In this document: piece by piece, positions 6,293-8,127 of the stretch | Layout of the letters: each line of letters begins with the position of its first letter | Numbering within the stretch: position 1 is the stretch's first letter | Assembly (NCBI GenBank): GCA_016288355.1 | Contig: JAEEYY010000084.1 | Span: 1 to 8,127, forward strand | DNA length: 8,127 bases | Source: Synergistes sp. | GTDB lineage: Bacteria > Synergistota > Synergistia > Synergistales > Synergistaceae | Reading direction: 5' to 3' | Made by a program: the position numbers and the translations under genes | The notes under the pieces: model-generated | Database searches by the model: none | Told to the model about the DNA's origin: nothing | What the model saw: only the letters and a program-made list of their open reading frames with translations

Positions 6293-7984
6293 TCAGTCCT
6301 GCGGTGCCTTGGAGGCGATAGCGTTGATCGCGCCGCCCATGTCGCACAGCTGGGTCTTGATGCAGATCGCATCGATCAGGTAGGGGCGGCCGCTGGCCTT
6401 GGTGGAAGCCTTCGCACGGACCAGAGCATCCTTCAGCTCCTCGGGGCTGAATACGCGCTCTGCCACGCAGCCGTAAGCTTCGCCGAGCTTCACATAGTCG
6501 ATGGTGCCGTCCTGGTTGTAGGGCATTTCCACGCCGTACTCGAAGCCGTAGCCCTTCTGGTTCTGAAGGATGAGGCCAAGGTAAGCGTTGTTGACAACGA
6601 CCACGATGATGGGCTTCTTGAAGGCGGTAGCTACCGCGATCTCCTCACCCATGAAGGTCAGGCCGAAATCGCCGACCACGGTCACGGTATCGCAGTCAGG
6701 CCGGGCGACCTTGACGCCGAAGGCTGCGGGGACCTCGAAGCCGAGGGTGCCGGCGCCGCCGGAGGGAAGGTACTTGCAGGGCTTGTTGATCTTCTGCAGC
6801 TGGCCGCCCCAGATCTGGGTAATACCGCAGCCGGCAGTGAAGTAGGTCTCGTCGTCAAATGCCTCATTGACCTCCTGGAAGACTCTGTGCGGCATCATGG
6901 GCGCGCAGTCATAGTCGGTCTTTCTGGCAAGCTGCTTGCGAAGCTCAGGAAGCTTCTTTGTGTTCTCAGCGTCAAACTTCACGCCCTGGGCCTTTACTTC
7001 TGCAAGAAGGGCCTCAACAGCAAGCTTTGCATCGGATACGATGCCGAGATCAGGCTGGAATACCAGGCCGATCTGCTGCGGCGCGATGTTGATGTGGACG
7101 AACTTTCTGTCGCCGCGATAAACGCCGAGCGCACCGGTGTGGCGATCCGAGAAACGGTTGCCGATGGCAAGGACGAAATCGGAATCAAGGAAGATCTTGT
7201 TGCCGATGGGCTGTCCGACCTGGATGCCGACATGGCCTGCATTTAAGGGATGCTCCTCCGGGATGCCGCCCTTTGCCTGGTAGGTGGTGATGACCGGGAC
7301 ATTCAGAGCCTCAGCCAGCTCGACCACTTCCTTGGTGCACTCTGCGATGAAGCAGCCGCCGCCCATGATGATGACGGGGTTCTTGGCTTCCTTCATCATG
7401 GCAACTGCCTTCTTGATCTCGTCAAGGTTGGGCTTTACCACCGGGACCTCGCGGGGAACATAGCTGTCGATATCAAAGTCGAACTGAGCGTTCTGCACGT
7501 CCAGGGGCATCTCGATGAGGACCGGGCCCGGACGGCCTTCGCGCATCAGATAGAACGCCTCGTTCATGATCCCCGGAAGATCCTCGGGCTTCATGACGCA
7601 CCACGCCTTCTTGGTCACGGTCTTGACCATGTCGGGCATGTCGACGCATTGGAAGGGCTCCTGCTTGAGCTGGGTGGTGTTGGCCTGGCCGACAACGGCA
7701 AGGACCGGCATGGAGTCGATGAACGCGGAGTAGAGGCCGGTGATGAAGTTGGTAGCGCCCGGGCCCTGAGAGCAGATGGCAAGCGCGATCTCGTGCTTTG
7801 CTCTCTGGTAACCGTCGGCCGCGTGAACGCAGGCTTCCTCATGACGCATCGTAAAATGCTCGATCGGCGCCTTGTCCAGGAACTGATAAACCGGGTTGAT
7901 GCCCGCTCCGGGGATACCGAATGCGGTCTTGATGCCTTCCTTGACCATGATCTCGACCATGGCCTGGGCTGTCTTCATTTTCAT
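6293..7984 (-). CDS. gcl: Thiamine-diphosphate enzyme, glyoxylate carboligase-like
   Basis: Cytoplasmic ThDP enzyme of 563 residues. Glyoxylate carboligase joins two glyoxylates into tartronate semialdehyde and CO2 and normally binds FAD. Like acetolactate synthase it has an N-terminal pyrimidine-binding domain (about 1-165), a central domain (about 185-330) and a C-terminal diphosphate-binding domain (about 365-545). Similarity to E. coli Gcl (from memory) includes FGIPGAGINPVY (22-33), AFYLMREGRPGPVL, GNRFSDRHTG (276-285), PDLGIVSDAK and VNNAYLGLI (464-472). The ThDP motif is GDF...NN (438-440, 465-466), as in Gcl, instead of the usual GDG. It differs in having Glu49 in RHEEA, where E. coli Gcl has Val51, and in lacking about 30 C-terminal residues. 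ATG at 7984 is chosen because AGAAAGGA lies 8 bases upstream; an in-frame TTG at 8008 lacks such a site. The gene is monocistronic here. An acetolactate synthase-like or other carboligase is the main alternative. Confidence 0.75.
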   Translation of the reverse strand: MKMKTAQAMVEIMVKEGIKTAFGIPGAGINPVYQFLDKAPIEHFTMRHEEACVHAADGYQRAKHEIALAICSQGPGATNFITGLYSAFIDSMPVLAVVGQANTTQLKQEPFQCVDMPDMVKTVTKKAWCVMKPEDLPGIMNEAFYLMREGRPGPVLIEMPLDVQNAQFDFDIDSYVPREVPVVKPNLDEIKKAVAMMKEAKNPVIIMGGGCFIAECTKEVVELAEALNVPVITTYQAKGGIPEEHPLNAGHVGIQVGQPIGNKIFLDSDFVLAIGNRFSDRHTGALGVYRGDRKFVHINIAPQQIGLVFQPDLGIVSDAKLAVEALLAEVKAQGVKFDAENTKKLPELRKQLARKTDYDCAPMMPHRVFQEVNEAFDDETYFTAGCGITQIWGGQLQKINKPCKYLPSGGAGTLGFEVPAAFGVKVARPDCDTVTVVGDFGLTFMGEEIAVATAFKKPIIVVVVNNAYLGLILQNQKGYGFEYGVEMPYNQDGTIDYVKLGEAYGCVAERVFSPEELKDALVRAKASTKASGRPYLIDAICIKTQLCDMGGAINAIASKAPQD

Positions 7985-8012
7985 GGCAGTAATCCTTTCT
8001 GTAAACAATTAA

Positions 8013-8029
8013 ATTTACTCTTGGTAAAT
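8013..8029. promoter_or_regulatory. Inverted repeat in the carboligase leader
   Basis: ATTTAC (8013-8018) and GTAAAT (8024-8029) form a perfect inverted repeat with a 5-base gap. It lies about 14 to 30 bases downstream of the predicted transcription start, where a bound repressor would block the polymerase. The region is AT-rich, so it is only a candidate. Confidence 0.3.
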
Positions 8030-8048
8030 AATAATTTCCTACAGTTAA

Positions 8049-8077
8049 ATAGTAGCACGTAAGCCTCCGTTTGTCAA
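8049..8077 (-). promoter_or_regulatory. gcl: Promoter of the carboligase gene
   Basis: On the minus strand a perfect TTGACA -35 box (8077-8072) and TACTAT (8054-8049) are separated by 17 bases. A TG one base before the -10 box adds an extended -10 element. Transcription would begin near 8042, giving a leader of about 58 bases. Confidence 0.7.
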
Positions 8078-8092
8078 TCTGATTATTGAGAA

Positions 8093-8114
8093 ATGTTAAA
8101 ACATGATTTAACAT
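8093..8114. promoter_or_regulatory. Perfect palindrome upstream of the carboligase promoter
   Basis: ATGTTAAA (8093-8100) and TTTAACAT (8107-8114) form a perfect inverted repeat of 8 bases with a 6-base gap. It is centred about 28 bases upstream of the -35 box, a typical activator position. Further GTTAAA half-sites occur at 8116-8121 and, within the promoter, at 8044-8049. The binding protein is unknown and may be encoded beyond the right edge. Confidence 0.45.
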
Positions 8115-8127
8115 AGTTAAAAGATAA

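Noticed and set aside
6245..8062. Plus-strand open frames opposite the carboligase gene
   Set aside because: They are complementary shadows of a well-conserved ThDP enzyme. They lack convincing start signals, and their predicted proteins resemble nothing I recognise.

Overview
The window looks like a piece of a GC-rich Clostridia genome, perhaps Lachnospiraceae-like. The solute-binding protein is a lipoprotein with a Cys lipobox and an Ala/Glu/Thr/Lys-rich linker, as in Gram-positive gut anaerobes. Ribosome binding sites are strong AGGAGG types, promoters are AT-rich, and TTG is used as a start codon. The assignment to a taxon is an inference. No RNA gene, CRISPR array, insertion sequence or phage gene was seen.

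Layout, left to right. (1) At the left edge are the first bases of a probable leftward gene. A divergent control region with four LacI-type operator cores follows, and then a rightward LacI/KdgR-like regulator (220-1251). (2) A bidirectional terminator separates this gene from a convergent LysR-type regulator (1311-2267, leftward). (3) Divergent from the LysR gene is a tripartite tricarboxylate transporter (TTT) operon: tctC (2487-3578), a strong hairpin, tctB (3671-4168) and tctA (4177-5670). It ends with a YhcH/YjgK/YiaL cupin-like protein (5675-6127) that starts four bases after tctA. (4) A small palindrome resembling a dispersed repeat and a bidirectional terminator follow. (5) A leftward thiamine-diphosphate enzyme most like glyoxylate carboligase (6293-7984) has its own promoter and palindromic sites at the right edge.

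How the parts may work together (inference). The LysR protein probably senses a carboxylate and controls the divergent TTT importer. TctC captures the substrate outside the membrane, and TctA/TctB move it inward using an ion gradient. YhcH-family proteins are usually encoded with sialic-acid or sugar-acid catabolic genes, and KdgR-like LacI regulators with uronate genes, so the cargo may be a sugar acid or small hydroxy-acid rather than citrate. Glyoxylate carboligase makes tartronate semialdehyde, which also arises in glucarate/galactarate breakdown and leads to glycerate. The locus may therefore be a two- or three-carbon hydroxy-acid or sugar-acid utilisation region.

Most unusual points: the carboligase-like enzyme carries the canonical catalytic glutamate that characterised glyoxylate carboligase lacks; four LacI-type operator cores lie at 12-13 bp steps; and palindromes based on GTTAAA surround the carboligase promoter. 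The gene families are all known, and I see no clearly undescribed system.
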